From positions 1-64,000 of the forward strand of contig NZ_VFIE01000023.1 of the NCBI RefSeq assembly GCF_010119385.1: a DNA stretch of 64,000 bases, written 5' to 3'. The position numbers and the translations under genes are program-made. Origin of the DNA: Nesterenkonia haasae. Its GTDB lineage: Bacteria > Actinomycetota > Actinomycetes > Actinomycetales > Micrococcaceae. A model generated the notes under the pieces. That model was not told where the DNA came from, ran no database searches, and was given only the letters and a program-made list of their open reading frames with translations. Position 1 is the stretch's first letter; the number at the start of each line of letters is the position of its first letter. This document shows positions 8,817 to 19,171 of the stretch, piece by piece.

Positions 8817-8890
8817 TGGAGCGGCTGACGGGAATCGAACCCGCGTCGTCTGCTTGGGAAGCAGAAGCTTTGCCATTAAGCTACAGCCGC
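8817..8890 (-). tRNA. tRNA-Gly (anticodon CCC)
   Basis: The minus strand folds as a full cloverleaf: acceptor GCGGCTG/CAGCCGC, D arm GCTTAATGGCAAAGC, anticodon stem TCTGC/GCAGA around loop TTCCCAA (anticodon CCC), and T arm CGGGTTCGATTCCCG. The discriminator is T and a CCA end is encoded. No intron is present. It reads the glycine codon GGG. Confidence 0.95.
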
Positions 8891-8972
8891 TGGACCGCCG
8901 CCATGAGTGCGAGTGATCCCACCGTGGCGGCGTGCTGATCAGTCTACATCGCCACGAATAGACTCTGTGCAC

Positions 8973-9578
8973 ATGACGAATACAGCATCAGCTTCCGAGA
9001 TCACGTTTGTCCCTCTTCGCCCTGAAGATGACGACGACGCCGCAGCACTGACCGATTTCCTCACCACCCAGAGATATCCGTTCCACGTTCGGACTGCACT
9101 GAACGCAGCCCACGTCCGCGAAGCCATCAACGACGGCCGGTACGGGTACAACCCGGAGCACTACGCCACCGCAGCAGCGGCCGACACAGACCACAGGGGC
9201 TGGTGGATCTGGGCAGGGGCGGTGCGTCTGGGCGTCGTCGTTCTCGAAGACCTCACTGAAGGTGCGCCTCTCTTTGATCTCCGGCTGGCAGATGATCACC
9301 GGGGCCGCGGGCTTGGCGTGGCGGTGCTGCGCGGCCTGACGTGCTTGGTGTTCGACACCTACCCTGAGGTTGATCGGCTCGAGGGGCAGACTCGCGAGGA
9401 CAACATCGCAATGCGAAAAGTGTTCCTGAGGGCAGGGTTCATCAAGGAGGCGCACTACCGGAGGGGATGGCCAGTGGAGGGACGCGAGCCGGTGGCGTCA
9501 GTGGCGTACGCGATCCTCCGGCAGGACTGGGTCTCTGGGCGGACGACCACCTTTGAGTGGGAAGACCTCCGGGTCTGA
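8973..9578 (+). CDS. GNAT-family N-acetyltransferase
   Basis: A 201-aa acyl-CoA-dependent N-acyltransferase of the RimJ/RimL-like type. The acetyl-CoA pyrophosphate loop is visible as DDHRGRGLGVAVLRGL, followed by the helix and the family end motif DNIAMRKVFLRAGFIKEAHY. I chose ATG 8973 because the longer reading from 8907 begins inside the tRNA flank. It stands alone; the substrate cannot be inferred. Confidence 0.85.
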   Translation: MTNTASASEITFVPLRPEDDDDAAALTDFLTTQRYPFHVRTALNAAHVREAINDGRYGYNPEHYATAAAADTDHRGWWIWAGAVRLGVVVLEDLTEGAPLFDLRLADDHRGRGLGVAVLRGLTCLVFDTYPEVDRLEGQTREDNIAMRKVFLRAGFIKEAHYRRGWPVEGREPVASVAYAILRQDWVSGRTTTFEWEDLRV

Positions 9579-9640
9579 TCGGCGGCGGCAGGAGGCAGTG
9601 GGTGCGGAACTGCATTGCCGGAGCCCGCTGCCTCCTAGGG

Positions 9641-10453
9641 CTACCGCGCCAAGAACGGAATCAGAGCCGCGTTGAACTCGGTGGCGTGGCTGACGTTGAG
9701 CCCGTGGGGTGCACCTTTGATGAGGGCCAGTTCGGAGTCCGCGAGCGCTTGGTGAGTTCGTTCGCCGGATCCTTCGAATGGGACCGTGGCATCGCTGTCC
9801 CCATGGATCACCAACGCCGGGACCGTCACCTGGTCAAGGTCTGACCTGAAATCAGTGGTGGCCCAGGCGTCCATGCAGGCCAGAGCCGCAGTCTGGTCGG
9901 ATAGGCGCGCCATTTGCATGGCCTCTTGCCGCTGCTGTTCGCTGACCACCAGCTCATCCCCGACGGAGAAGAACCCGGTGGTGAAATCCTCAAAGAATCC
10001 CTCACGGTCCTTCTCCAGGGAACTGCGAAGACCCTGGAATGTCTCATCATCCAGCGGGCCATCAGGGTTGTCGCTGCTCTGCTTGAGGAATGGTGGCACC
10101 GCCGCTGCGAAGACGACTGAGTGGACCCGATCCAACCCGTGACGGGAGGCGTAGCGTGCGACCTCTCCGCCGCCCATGGAGAATCCCACTAGGGTGACAT
10201 CCTTCAAGTCGAGTGAGTTGATGACCTCGGCGAGATCATCAGCCAGAGAGTCATAGTCGTAACCGTCGTCGGGCTTTTCAGATTGCCCGAACCCGCGCCG
10301 GTCGTAACTGATCACGCGGTGCCCTGCGTCCTGCAACGGCCCCGTCTGCTCGGACCATGAATCTGCGGCAAGGGGCCAGCCGTGGATGAGGACCACTGGC
10401 CTGCCGGAACCGCCGGTGTCATCAATGTGGAGTTTGACTCTTTCAGCGCTCAT
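9641..10453 (-). CDS. Alpha/beta hydrolase (chloroperoxidase-like)
   Basis: A 270-aa alpha/beta-hydrolase fold protein. Visible are the oxyanion loop LIHGWPLAADSW (about residues 22-33), the nucleophile elbow GFSMGGGE with Ser92, the acid loop LVIHGDSDATVPFE and the catalytic His in APHGLNVSH near the C terminus. The complete triad and YDRRGFGQSEKP place it with cofactor-free non-haem haloperoxidase/esterase proteins. The ribosome site GAGAGGAAAC precedes the ATG. The natural substrate is unknown. Confidence 0.88.
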   Translation of the reverse strand: MSAERVKLHIDDTGGSGRPVVLIHGWPLAADSWSEQTGPLQDAGHRVISYDRRGFGQSEKPDDGYDYDSLADDLAEVINSLDLKDVTLVGFSMGGGEVARYASRHGLDRVHSVVFAAAVPPFLKQSSDNPDGPLDDETFQGLRSSLEKDREGFFEDFTTGFFSVGDELVVSEQQRQEAMQMARLSDQTAALACMDAWATTDFRSDLDQVTVPALVIHGDSDATVPFEGSGERTHQALADSELALIKGAPHGLNVSHATEFNAALIPFLAR

Positions 10454-10571
10454 TGTTTCCTCTCACACAGGGTGTAGGGGGCGAAAGACCGGTGTCTCCA
10501 CCCCGGGGATATTCACTCTATTAGTGGTTCCCGAATACCGGGTGAACGTCGGTTGAACAGGGAAGATCACC

Positions 10572-11336
10572 TCACTCCAGAAGGTGCCGGAGGTAGCGTT
10601 CAGGCGCTTCTAAGAACCGGCGGTGGGACTGCACGACCTCGAGCTGGTCCCACGTGGTCTCCCGGATGCCCCATGGGCCCAGCTCCAGGATGGTGGCGCC
10701 CGGGAGTGCTGCGAGGATCGGAGAGTGGGTGGCGCAGATGACCTGGGTTCCCCGCGATTGCATCCGGTCCAGTGCGGCCAACCAGCTGAGCATGGAGGTG
10801 AAGGACAGCGCGGCCTCGGGCTCGTCTAAACACACCAGTCCTTGGACGAACTGCTCATGGTCCAGGTGTGATTCCAGAAGACTGTTGAACGACTCCCCGT
10901 GGCTCATACGGTGCAGATCCGGACCCGGACCGCCGATATCCTGCCGCCAGGTGTAGTAGTTGTGCATGGTCTCGGAGCGGAGGAAGAACCCGAATCGCGG
11001 TGCCCCCGGCCCACGGATGATCCGGAGCCACTGGCCTAGTGGGGACTCCGTCCTCCGGGTGCTGGCTCCGCCGTGGGGCGTGCCGCCCTCTGCCGGGAGA
11101 CCGAAGGCCTCCGCGATGCCCTCCACCAGAGTGGACTTCCCGGACCCGTTCTCTCCCACCAGAAAGGTCACACCGGCTTGGAAGTCGAACCCGTCGGAGC
11201 CTGCGTGGCATTGGTCCAGAAAACTGGCGACGGCGGGCACTGTGGCAGGCCAGGCGGTGTGCTCTATATCCGCATCACTGAACACGCGGATGCCGCGGAT
11301 GGGACGTTCGTCATATAGCCAGCTCGTGGTGGTCAC
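10572..11336 (-). CDS. AAA-family ATPase (SMC/ABC-like head)
   Basis: A 254-aa cytoplasmic P-loop ATPase. Walker A is GENGSGKSTLVEG, a signature-like SHGESFN follows in the middle, Walker B is GLVCLDEPEAALS and the switch His is in QVICATHSPILAALPG. The long coiled-coil insert of SMC/Rad50 proteins is missing, so it belongs to the small predicted-ATPase group whose role is not established. The start is GTG with only a weak ribosome site. It lies in a run of minus-strand genes. Confidence 0.85.
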   Translation of the reverse strand: MTTTSWLYDERPIRGIRVFSDADIEHTAWPATVPAVASFLDQCHAGSDGFDFQAGVTFLVGENGSGKSTLVEGIAEAFGLPAEGGTPHGGASTRRTESPLGQWLRIIRGPGAPRFGFFLRSETMHNYYTWRQDIGGPGPDLHRMSHGESFNSLLESHLDHEQFVQGLVCLDEPEAALSFTSMLSWLAALDRMQSRGTQVICATHSPILAALPGATILELGPWGIRETTWDQLEVVQSHRRFLEAPERYLRHLLE

Positions 11337-11373
11337 GACATCAGCCTAAGTGGAGCCACCGACCCGGGAGCGG

Positions 11374-11724
11374 TCAGCTGCGCATGATCTTCTCCATCGC
11401 TTTGCCCCGGGCGAGTTCGTCGATCAACTTGTCGAGGTAGCGGATCTCCTGCATGGTCGGCTCTTCGATTTCCTCGACCCGGATTCCGCAGATGACCCCG
11501 GTGATTTTTCGTCTCTGAGGGTTGAGCTCCGGAGCCTCAGCGAAGAACGTCTCAAAGTCCTTTTCAGCTTCAAGCAGCGCCTCGAGCTGTTCCTGGGTGT
11601 ACCCGGTTAACCAACGGATGATGTGGTCGACCTCGTCCTTGGTTCGGCCTTTACGCTCAGCCTTGTTCACGTAGTGCGGATAGACCTGCGCCACACTCAT
11701 CGTGTAGATCCGGTGCTTGGCCAT
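11374..11724 (-). CDS. DUF2200 family protein
   Basis: A 116-aa protein that matches DUF2200 over its whole length: [40 protein letters not shown] and [20 protein letters not shown] followed by [16 protein letters not shown]. Homologues begin at M-x-x-HRIY, so the second of two adjacent ATGs is preferred; GGGAGAGG lies upstream. The family is widespread and uncharacterised, and no catalytic residues are evident. It ends 38 bp upstream of the AAA ATPase start and begins 24 bp after the symporter stop. Confidence 0.85.
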   Translation of the reverse strand: MAKHRIYTMSVAQVYPHYVNKAERKGRTKDEVDHIIRWLTGYTQEQLEALLEAEKDFETFFAEAPELNPQRRKITGVICGIRVEEIEEPTMQEIRYLDKLIDELARGKAMEKIMRS

Positions 11725-11747
11725 CATCCGTTCCTCTCCCTGGTGGG

Positions 11748-12776
11748 TCAGGTGGCAACCGGGGTGGTGCTGGCGTCGTCGTCATCAGTCTGGGGCGCCT
11801 TGGGGCGGCGTGATCCCCAGAATGAGGCCAACAGGCCTCCGGAAATGTTGTGCCATACCGAGAATATCGCACCCGGCAGGGCGGCCTCGGCTGAGAAATG
11901 GGTGCCGGCCAGGCCCGCGGCGAGCCCGGAATTCTGCATGCCAACTTCCACCGAGACCGCACGCCGGGTGGGGATGGGCGCTTTGGTGAGCATGGCGGCG
12001 CTGTAACCGATGGCGTACCCCAGCAGGTTGTGCAGGATCACGCCGACAAGCAGCAGAGCTCCGGCGGAGGCGAGCACATCCTGGGAACCCGCCACGACCG
12101 CCAGCACCACGTAAGTGATGCCCAGTACCGAAATCCAGGGCAGGGCCGGTTGGATGCCCTGAACGATTCTGGGCAGCAGCAGCCGGAGGACCAGACCAGC
12201 GACCACTGGGATCAGCACGATCTGGACAATGTCCCAGGCCATAGCTCCGGCGGGGACGGGGAGGTACTGGCCGGCCAGCCAGAGCGCCAGCAGCGGGGTC
12301 AGGAGCGGGGAGAGCAGGGTGGAGATCGAGGTCATGGTGACAGAGAGGGCGACGTCGCCCCGGGCCAGATACGTGACCACATTGGAGCTGGTGCCCCCGG
12401 GCACTGAGCCGACCAGGATCAGCCCAGCTGCCAGCGCTGGAGGCAGCTGCAGGGCCCATGCAATGCCGAAAGCCAGTAGCGGCATGAAGCCGAACTGGAA
12501 GGCCACACCTGCCAATACAGGCAGTGGCCGCTTAATGACGAGCAAGAAGTCCGGGATGGTCAGGGTCAGGCCCATGCCGAACATGATGATCATCAGGGCA
12601 TAGGTGATTCCGACGCCCAGAGGCGCGAAGGCGCCAGGCGTCAGTAGTGCGAGACCTGCGCCGGCAACGATGAGCAGGGGAAAAACCGTGACAGCAAGTT
12701 TTGCGCTGCGCGGTGACTGATCGGCCGGGGTGGACGGCTGAGTCTGAGGTGCGGATGCGTGGGCCATAGTGCTCAT
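11748..12776 (-). CDS. Bile acid:sodium symporter family transporter (BASS)
   Basis: A 342-aa integral membrane protein with about nine or ten helices. The BASS core is visible in [40 protein letters not shown] (the conserved crossover helix) and the C-terminal [20 protein letters not shown]. Proteins of this type import organic anions such as keto acids with sodium. In a halotolerant actinobacterium pantothenate or pyruvate-type substrates are as likely as bile acids. ATG start; the gene is divergent from the giant surface protein. Confidence 0.88.
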   Translation of the reverse strand: MSTMAHASAPQTQPSTPADQSPRSAKLAVTVFPLLIVAGAGLALLTPGAFAPLGVGITYALMIIMFGMGLTLTIPDFLLVIKRPLPVLAGVAFQFGFMPLLAFGIAWALQLPPALAAGLILVGSVPGGTSSNVVTYLARGDVALSVTMTSISTLLSPLLTPLLALWLAGQYLPVPAGAMAWDIVQIVLIPVVAGLVLRLLLPRIVQGIQPALPWISVLGITYVVLAVVAGSQDVLASAGALLLVGVILHNLLGYAIGYSAAMLTKAPIPTRRAVSVEVGMQNSGLAAGLAGTHFSAEAALPGAIFSVWHNISGGLLASFWGSRRPKAPQTDDDDASTTPVAT

Positions 12777-12896
12777 GCTCTGGGCCGTCTGTTCGACAAG
12801 GAAAGCCGACTGGCAGCGGTCTTAGCATGTGGACCTCAGCCTCCTCGACGTCATACCCAAAGATGTGATAGGGCAACACGAAAGTGGGAGTTAGCC

Positions 12897-12910
12897 TTAA
12901 GTTAACTTAA
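12897..12910. promoter_or_regulatory. 14-bp palindrome in divergent promoter region
   Basis: TTAAGTTAACTTAA is a perfect 14-bp palindrome between the divergent symporter and surface-protein genes, about 105-120 bp before the surface-protein start. It is AT-rich in GC-rich DNA and is a reasonable candidate for a dimeric repressor site. No matching regulator is identified. Confidence 0.35.
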
Positions 12911-13013
12911 AGAAACCTGGACACGACCGCCTGGTTGGTGAATACTGTGTGGGGTGTTTGTGGCTCACAACACAATTCCAAGCGGAACCTCATGGGGGAG
13001 GATGTTTGCCAGT

Positions 13014-16000
13014 ATGGGCTCAACGTTGACTGAACACTCGGGGGCTGCGCCCCCTCCGAAGAAGCGCGCGAGGAGCATATTTCGCAAAACACTAACTTTG
13101 ACTGGGATCGCCGCTCTGTTATCCGGGGCGCTGTTCGGCGCGGACGCGGTGACCAGCTCGACACCCGCCTCGGCCGCTCCCGGGGACCCCTTCCCGGCGA
13201 ATGAACCGGTAGTTTTCATCTCTCAGGGCTTGGGGGAAACCACTCTCTACCAAGCCACGTTGGCTCCGGATGGGTCCGAATGGCAGTTCACAGCTGACGG
13301 CACCTCTGACGTCGAGTACAACGGCATCGGTTGGAACCCTGCGGACGGTTACCTCTACGGGTTCGTCACCGAGACTGGCGGCCCGATTCCACAGCACAAC
13401 GTGGTGCGCATAGGCCAAGAGGGCGCCGTAGAAGACACCGGCATTGCGGGAGTCCACGACTCAACGGCATGGTCGGGGGACTTCAATACTGACAATGGTC
13501 TGCTCTACGCCATCAATGCTGCGGGAACCAGCATGACCACCTATGACGTAGACAGTGGTGAGAGTAACCACATCACCGTCACAGGGGTACCGGACGCGCT
13601 GAACATATTCGACTTCGCGTACAGTGACGGCTACTTCTGGGCACTTCACGACGGCACTATCGTGCGTATTGATCCGAACTCCGGGCAAGCCTCCACCTTC
13701 GACGCAGGTTTCGACACCTCGGGAACCATCGGTGCTGCCTGGCGATTCGGCAATGGAAACCTCGGGTTCGGCGCTAATTCTGGCACTATGTTCCAGGTTT
13801 CGGTGGAGAATCCCGGTGGGGCTTCTCCTACTTTCGAACTCATTACCACTCAGACCACCCCAGACCATGCGCGCAACGATGGAGCAAGCGTCCCGGGTGC
13901 TCCCACCGATTTGAGTATGGAAAAGACCGGTGACACCAACTTCGTCCCTGGTGAGGAATTCGAGTACCAGCTGACCGTGACCAATAACGGGCCTGGTGTC
14001 TCCAGCGGCTGGACCATTACCGACGAACTTCCCGACGGCATCACCTTGGTGAATGTCGAAGGGGCGCAGCCAGCCAGCGAGGCCACGCAGGGAATCGTTT
14101 CGATGTACGGCGGCCGACTGGCAGTGGGAGACCAGAGGGTCATCACCCTCACAGTCCGGGCAGATGATGTCACTGACACATGCGTCACGAACTTCGCGAC
14201 CGTACTCGGCAACGAAGAAGAGGGAAATTCGGACAATATCTCCGACACCACAGAGTCCTGTATGTCGCAGCTCGATATCGAGAAATCTTCCACTGCCACT
14301 GCAGAAGCTCGGGTCGGCGACACGATCGAGTACACCGTCACCGGGACCAACAGCGGGGAGGCTGACTTCACCGAAGAGACCCCCGCAGTCCTCTTTGACG
14401 ACCTCGCTGGTGTTCTGGACGATGCCTCCTACAATAATGACGCCGTGGTCACCATCAATGGCGAAACGGTCGAGGGGCTGGGGTACGAACAGCCACTGCT
14501 CAGCTGGGCTGGGCCTCTGGCCGCAGGCGCATCGGTGGAGCTGACCTACTCCGTCACCCTTGAATCGGGTGGAGACGGACAGGTCCGCAATGTGGCCTGG
14601 CAGCCAGATGACCCGGAGGACACACAATCCCCCGAGTGCGACCCCGCAACTGAGGAAGGACTGGACCCGGTCACAGGTGAGCCCTGCGCCACTGTTCAGT
14701 ACGAACTTCCACGCTCCAGTGTCTCCAAGTCAGTCGACCGACTTGACCTGCCAGCTGAGGGCGAAGATGTCACCTTTACGGTGACTATCACGGGTGAGGG
14801 GCCAGGTTCCTTTACTGAAGACAACCCCGCGACCTTCACCGACTCACTGACTGACGTGTTGGATGACAGCGACTTGGTGGAAGGCTCACTTACCTGGACC
14901 AGCGGGTCTGCGGAGTTCGACGCAGATGCTGAGGAGATCCAGTGGAGCGGCGCGCTCCCGGCCGGTGAGACGGCCACCGTGGAATACACGCTGAGCTACA
15001 CCGGACAAGGCAATCAGCAACTCCGTAACTTGGTGTGCATCCCCGAGGATGATGGGGTCCCAGGCGACAACCTCTGTGACTTCGTCGAAGTCCCCGGCTC
15101 AGGCCTTGAACAGTGGAAGAGCGTGGAGACCGATGATGACCCTGTGGTCGCTGGCTCCGAGCTGACGTACACCCTGTTCTTCTCCAACTCCGGTCAGTCC
15201 GAAGCCACAGTCAATGCGGTCGATTACCTGGAGCATGTGTTGGACGCGGCAAGCGTGACGACCGAGCCCAGCTCGACAGTCCTTGACACGCAACGGGACG
15301 GCGACCGCATTGACATCACGGGTACTGTACAGCCGGGAGACACCGCTACGGTGAGCTACCAGGTCACGGTCGCTCCAGATGAGGACCGGACCAGTGACGT
15401 CGCGGCGAACTTCCTTCTCGACCCCTCAGAGGATCCTCCTGAGGAGCCGGTCTGCGAGCCCGAAGATGGCGAGTTCCCTGACTGCACCTCCACCCCTGTG
15501 GGTGCCATCGGCTACGCCAAGTCGGTTGAAGCATCGGATAGCCCGGTCGAGGCTGGCTCTGTACTGACGTACACCGTCACGGTGGACAACACCGGTGGTA
15601 CGAGCATGGACGTCGGACGAGAGGACGTCCTCACTGACGTTCTCGACGATGCGACCATCCTCGACGCACCCACCTCTGACACAGAATCAGTTGTGGTCAG
15701 CGAAATCGTTGATGAACGTTTCAGTATCACCGGTGAACTGGCGGCCGGTGAGACGGCTACCGTGACATACACGGTGGTCGTCAACGATGAGGACGATCGG
15801 GGCAACAACTCCGCCAACAACTTCCTCGTCGAAGAACCGGGTGGCCCGCCACCGGAGGAGTGCCCGGAAGACGACCCATCATGCACCGAGACCTCAATGC
15901 CTCAGATCGGGGCGGCGAAGTCTTCGGACCCAGAGTCCGGTGCTGTTGTCGAAGCTGGTGACGATGTCACCTACACCCTCACCTTCACCAACGAAGGTCA

Positions 16001-18530
16001 GGCAACGGGGGAGATCGACTTCACCGACCACCTCGAGAATGTGCTGGACGACGCATCACTGAGCGCTGCACCGACGTCGGATACGGATTCGGTCACCGCG
16101 GAACTCAGCTCTGATGAGACTCTCCAGGTCTCAGGCACGTTGGGCGCAGGTGAAACGGCCCAGGTGACGTACACGGTGACTGTCCTGCCGGACGAGCAGC
16201 GTGGCGGGGAGTCCAACAACAGCCTGGGCAATGTGGTGACACGCACGGGCGAAGACCCTGCAGAGGAGTGCGAAGAGGACGACCCGCTCTGCACTGAGCA
16301 TTCAGTTCCACTGATCGATTCGTGGAAGAGTGTCGAGGCTGATTCCACTCCCATTCAAGAGGGAACCGTGCTGAGCTACACACTGTTCTTCGAGAACTCG
16401 GGGCAGGGCAGCGGTGAGGTCGCCTACGTTGATGACCTCACACATGTCCTCGACGATGCGACGGTGACCTCAGAGCCCTCCGCCGATGAAGAACTCACTG
16501 TTGCACGAGACGGGCAGCGGATCTTCATCGACGGTTCAGTACCAGCAGGCGAAACCGTGCAAGTGACCTACGAGGTCACCATCAGCCCGGATGGAGAGCG
16601 CGGAGACGACATTGCCGCGAACTTCCTGTTGGAGAACCCTCCAGGAGATATCCCACCACCTCCGGAAGAGCCAGTCTGTCAGCCTGAGGATGGGGAACGC
16701 CCCGACTGCACAGTCACTCCCATCGGGCAGCTGTTGCTTTCAAAGAGTGTCTCTGCGGATTCAGATCCGGTCGAACCCGGGACTGAACTGACCTACACCA
16801 TCACCTTGGACAACCAGGGCGAGGGGGCGGCGTCCGTTGACCATGAGGATGTTCTCAGCGATGTACTGAACTCCACCGTCGTAGCAGATGAGCCGGTCTC
16901 TGACACAGAGTCAGTGGTGGTCAGTGAGATCACAGATGAGCGGTTCACCATCACCGGTGAGCTAGCTGCGGGAGAGACGGCGACGGTGACGTACGTCGTT
17001 GTCGTCGGCGAGGAAGCTGATCGTTCGAGCAACACGGCGACCAACTTCGTGGTTCGCAGCGGTGAGGACCCGCCCGAGGAGTGCCTCGAGACGGATCCGC
17101 TGTGCACCTCGACTCTCTTGCCGGATGTTGCGGTGGAGAAGTCCTCCGACCCTGAGTCCGGTTCAGAGCTGGCGGCAGGCGAGGACGTCACCTACACCCT
17201 CTCCTTCACCAACACCGGTGAAGACGTGGGGTCGGTCGACTTCACCGATGATCTTGAGGGAGTGCTGGATGACGCCTCAGTGACGGACTCTCCGGTCAGC
17301 AGTGACCCTGAGGCCCTTGCTGTGACCTCAGGTGCTGATGGACTCGTGCGCGTCACTGGAAACCTTGAGGCAGGTCAGACGGTGACGGTTTCATACACTG
17401 TCACGGTCAACGACGACGGCGATCGCGGTGACAACGTACTCGGCAACGTCGTGGCCAAGACTGGTGATGAGGATCCGGATTGCGATGATGAGTATGTCTC
17501 CTGCACCGCGCACGTCCTGGGCGAGTTGGAGTCATGGAAGTCTGTGGATCCGGCATCAGGATCAACTCTGATGGCGGGCGACGAGGCAACCTACACGCTC
17601 CACTTCGAGAACACCGGTGAAGCGCCAGTGGGAGTCTCCCACGATGACGTCCTCACTGATGTCCTTGACGACGCTGAGGTCACCTCGGCTCCTGAGGCTT
17701 CGAGCGATTTGCTCTCAGTCTCGGAGATTTCTGACGACCGATTCACCGTCACCGGTGAGCTGGACGCTGGAACTTCCGCCACAGTCAGTTACACCGTCAC
17801 GGTGCGGGAAGATGGTGAACGCGGTGACGACCGTCTCGGGAACTTCGTCGTCAACAGCGGTGAGGAACCGCCGGAGGAGTGCGTACCGTCCTCGGACGAA
17901 CGTGCGGACTGCACTGTGAACCATGTTTCTGATGTGGCTGCTGTGAAGTCCAGCGATCCGGAGTCGGGCAGCGTGGTGAACCCGGGAGACGAGGTCACCT
18001 ACTCGCTCACCTTCACCAACAGGTCCTCAAACGAGGACGCCGACCCGGCTGCCATCGACTACACCGACGTGATGTCGGAAGTGCTCGATGATGCGGAACT
18101 GACCGGCGGACCGGAAGCATCCTCGGAGAATCTGGAGGTCTCGTTCGCAGATGAGACGCTTCGGGTCACCGGTCAGGTGCCTAGCGGTGAGTCCTACACG
18201 GTGACCTACACCGTGACGGTGCTGGATTACAGTGACTTGTCCGACGGGCAACTGGCGAATGTTCTCACCGTCACTGGTGAGGAGCCGGTCTGCCCTGAGG
18301 GCTCGCAGCTGTGCACGTCTCATGACGTTCCACCAGAGCCGTCCGATCCTCCGGTATCACCGGAAGAGGATGAGGATGAGCCAGAGTCGACTCCCCCGGG
18401 CCTGCCTGTCACAGGCGCTCAGGTCGGGATGATCGCTCTCGTGGCCGCAGTCCTGGTCATGATCGGTTTGGCGCTGATAATCGCCAACCGTCGCCGCGCT
18501 TCTGCTGTGGCTCAAGGGGGAATTGAATAG
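13014..18530 (+). CDS. Giant DUF6923/DUF7927-repeat surface protein, LPVTG anchored
   Basis: About 1838 aa, exported and anchored to the wall. A basic stretch (KKRARSIFRKTLTLTG) and hydrophobic core end in TPASAAPG, a Sec signal. Residues about 45-320 form a beta-propeller-like DUF6923 region (YLYGF, GLLYAINAAG, YFWALHDG). One DUF11-like domain follows (GEEFEYQLTVTNNGPG), then about ten to twelve repeats of roughly 120 aa ending in V-L-D-D-A and GETATVTYTV, typical of DUF7927. Many repeats carry Cys pairs. The C terminus has LPVTGAQ, a membrane helix and Arg-rich tail. ATG 13014 has GGGGGAGG 12 bases upstream; GTG 12954 and ATG 13002 are alternatives. Probably an adhesin-like stalk. Confidence 0.85.
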   Translation: MGSTLTEHSGAAPPPKKRARSIFRKTLTLTGIAALLSGALFGADAVTSSTPASAAPGDPFPANEPVVFISQGLGETTLYQATLAPDGSEWQFTADGTSDVEYNGIGWNPADGYLYGFVTETGGPIPQHNVVRIGQEGAVEDTGIAGVHDSTAWSGDFNTDNGLLYAINAAGTSMTTYDVDSGESNHITVTGVPDALNIFDFAYSDGYFWALHDGTIVRIDPNSGQASTFDAGFDTSGTIGAAWRFGNGNLGFGANSGTMFQVSVENPGGASPTFELITTQTTPDHARNDGASVPGAPTDLSMEKTGDTNFVPGEEFEYQLTVTNNGPGVSSGWTITDELPDGITLVNVEGAQPASEATQGIVSMYGGRLAVGDQRVITLTVRADDVTDTCVTNFATVLGNEEEGNSDNISDTTESCMSQLDIEKSSTATAEARVGDTIEYTVTGTNSGEADFTEETPAVLFDDLAGVLDDASYNNDAVVTINGETVEGLGYEQPLLSWAGPLAAGASVELTYSVTLESGGDGQVRNVAWQPDDPEDTQSPECDPATEEGLDPVTGEPCATVQYELPRSSVSKSVDRLDLPAEGEDVTFTVTITGEGPGSFTEDNPATFTDSLTDVLDDSDLVEGSLTWTSGSAEFDADAEEIQWSGALPAGETATVEYTLSYTGQGNQQLRNLVCIPEDDGVPGDNLCDFVEVPGSGLEQWKSVETDDDPVVAGSELTYTLFFSNSGQSEATVNAVDYLEHVLDAASVTTEPSSTVLDTQRDGDRIDITGTVQPGDTATVSYQVTVAPDEDRTSDVAANFLLDPSEDPPEEPVCEPEDGEFPDCTSTPVGAIGYAKSVEASDSPVEAGSVLTYTVTVDNTGGTSMDVGREDVLTDVLDDATILDAPTSDTESVVVSEIVDERFSITGELAAGETATVTYTVVVNDEDDRGNNSANNFLVEEPGGPPPEECPEDDPSCTETSMPQIGAAKSSDPESGAVVEAGDDVTYTLTFTNEGQATGEIDFTDHLENVLDDASLSAAPTSDTDSVTAELSSDETLQVSGTLGAGETAQVTYTVTVLPDEQRGGESNNSLGNVVTRTGEDPAEECEEDDPLCTEHSVPLIDSWKSVEADSTPIQEGTVLSYTLFFENSGQGSGEVAYVDDLTHVLDDATVTSEPSADEELTVARDGQRIFIDGSVPAGETVQVTYEVTISPDGERGDDIAANFLLENPPGDIPPPPEEPVCQPEDGERPDCTVTPIGQLLLSKSVSADSDPVEPGTELTYTITLDNQGEGAASVDHEDVLSDVLNSTVVADEPVSDTESVVVSEITDERFTITGELAAGETATVTYVVVVGEEADRSSNTATNFVVRSGEDPPEECLETDPLCTSTLLPDVAVEKSSDPESGSELAAGEDVTYTLSFTNTGEDVGSVDFTDDLEGVLDDASVTDSPVSSDPEALAVTSGADGLVRVTGNLEAGQTVTVSYTVTVNDDGDRGDNVLGNVVAKTGDEDPDCDDEYVSCTAHVLGELESWKSVDPASGSTLMAGDEATYTLHFENTGEAPVGVSHDDVLTDVLDDAEVTSAPEASSDLLSVSEISDDRFTVTGELDAGTSATVSYTVTVREDGERGDDRLGNFVVNSGEEPPEECVPSSDERADCTVNHVSDVAAVKSSDPESGSVVNPGDEVTYSLTFTNRSSNEDADPAAIDYTDVMSEVLDDAELTGGPEASSENLEVSFADETLRVTGQVPSGESYTVTYTVTVLDYSDLSDGQLANVLTVTGEEPVCPEGSQLCTSHDVPPEPSDPPVSPEEDEDEPESTPPGLPVTGAQVGMIALVAAVLVMIGLALIIANRRRASAVAQGGIE

Positions 18531-18551
18531 TCGGAAAGTATCACTAACAGT

Positions 18552-18595
18552 GAGGGCGTCGGTTTGGACTGCATGCAGTCGGAACCGACGCCCTC
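18552..18595 (+). terminator. Strong hairpin after the giant surface gene
   Basis: Arms GAGGGCGTCGGTT and AACCGACGCCCTC form a perfect 13-bp stem. The loop itself contains the palindrome GACTGCATGCAGTC. It starts 22 bp after the stop codon and is followed by CGTTTGTGT. It probably ends transcription from both sides. Confidence 0.8.
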
Positions 18596-18620
18596 CGTTT
18601 GTGTAGGACTCGCAGCGTCA

Positions 18621-19091
18621 CTACGTCAGTTGGCCTGCTCTACGCCTATTATCGCGAGTGACCTGCCACCAGGTGGCTGCCCCTGCGGTGAGCGCCATAG
18701 CAACCCGCGGGGCGGGAATACGCAGCTTGCGGACCACATTCTCTGCAGCAGTATCTGACCAGAACGAAAGCCGCCAGCTGGCGTACATTGCGGCCCCCGC
18801 ACCGATCGCCAGTGCTGTTCGAGCCATCGGGGTGATCTCCGGAAGCTGCACCGCGGCGGGATCCTGGCCCTGCCACGTGCGGAGCTTACGCAGTTCAGAA
18901 GTAGGAGCCCCTGGAGTCGCGATGATTGCGACGACGCCCGCCGTCGGTCCCCACACCAGCGCTCGTTTCAGCCAGGCCGGATATTTCCGCGCCGGGATAA
19001 GTGTCAGCGCGCTGACAAGAGCAGCCTGCCCCCACGGATCCGCAGATAAACGGTAACCAGCACTGCCCTGAGAATCATAGTTTTTTACCAT
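18621..19091 (-). CDS. Hypothetical membrane protein
   Basis: A 156-aa protein that I do not recognise as a named family. It shows hydrophobic segments around WGQAALVSALTLIPA, ALVWGPTAGVVAIIAT and TALAIGAGAAMYASW, separated by short basic loops, so it is probably a small polytopic membrane protein with two to four helices. The ATG is unambiguous. It lies 80 bp downstream of the DMT transporter gene on the same strand and may be co-transcribed. Confidence 0.6.
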   Translation of the reverse strand: MVKNYDSQGSAGYRLSADPWGQAALVSALTLIPARKYPAWLKRALVWGPTAGVVAIIATPGAPTSELRKLRTWQGQDPAAVQLPEITPMARTALAIGAGAAMYASWRLSFWSDTAAENVVRKLRIPAPRVAMALTAGAATWWQVTRDNRRRAGQLT

Positions 19092-19171
19092 GCATTCAAC
19101 TTAGGGAGCACGACGCCGTCACGCATCACCCCTGGGGATGACCGAGGAGACCAGCGGTGCCCGCGCTCGGC

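Noticed and set aside
8462-8890. Integrated element using tRNA-Gly as attachment site
   Set aside because: No integrase and no repeated copy of the tRNA 3' end could be found in the window.
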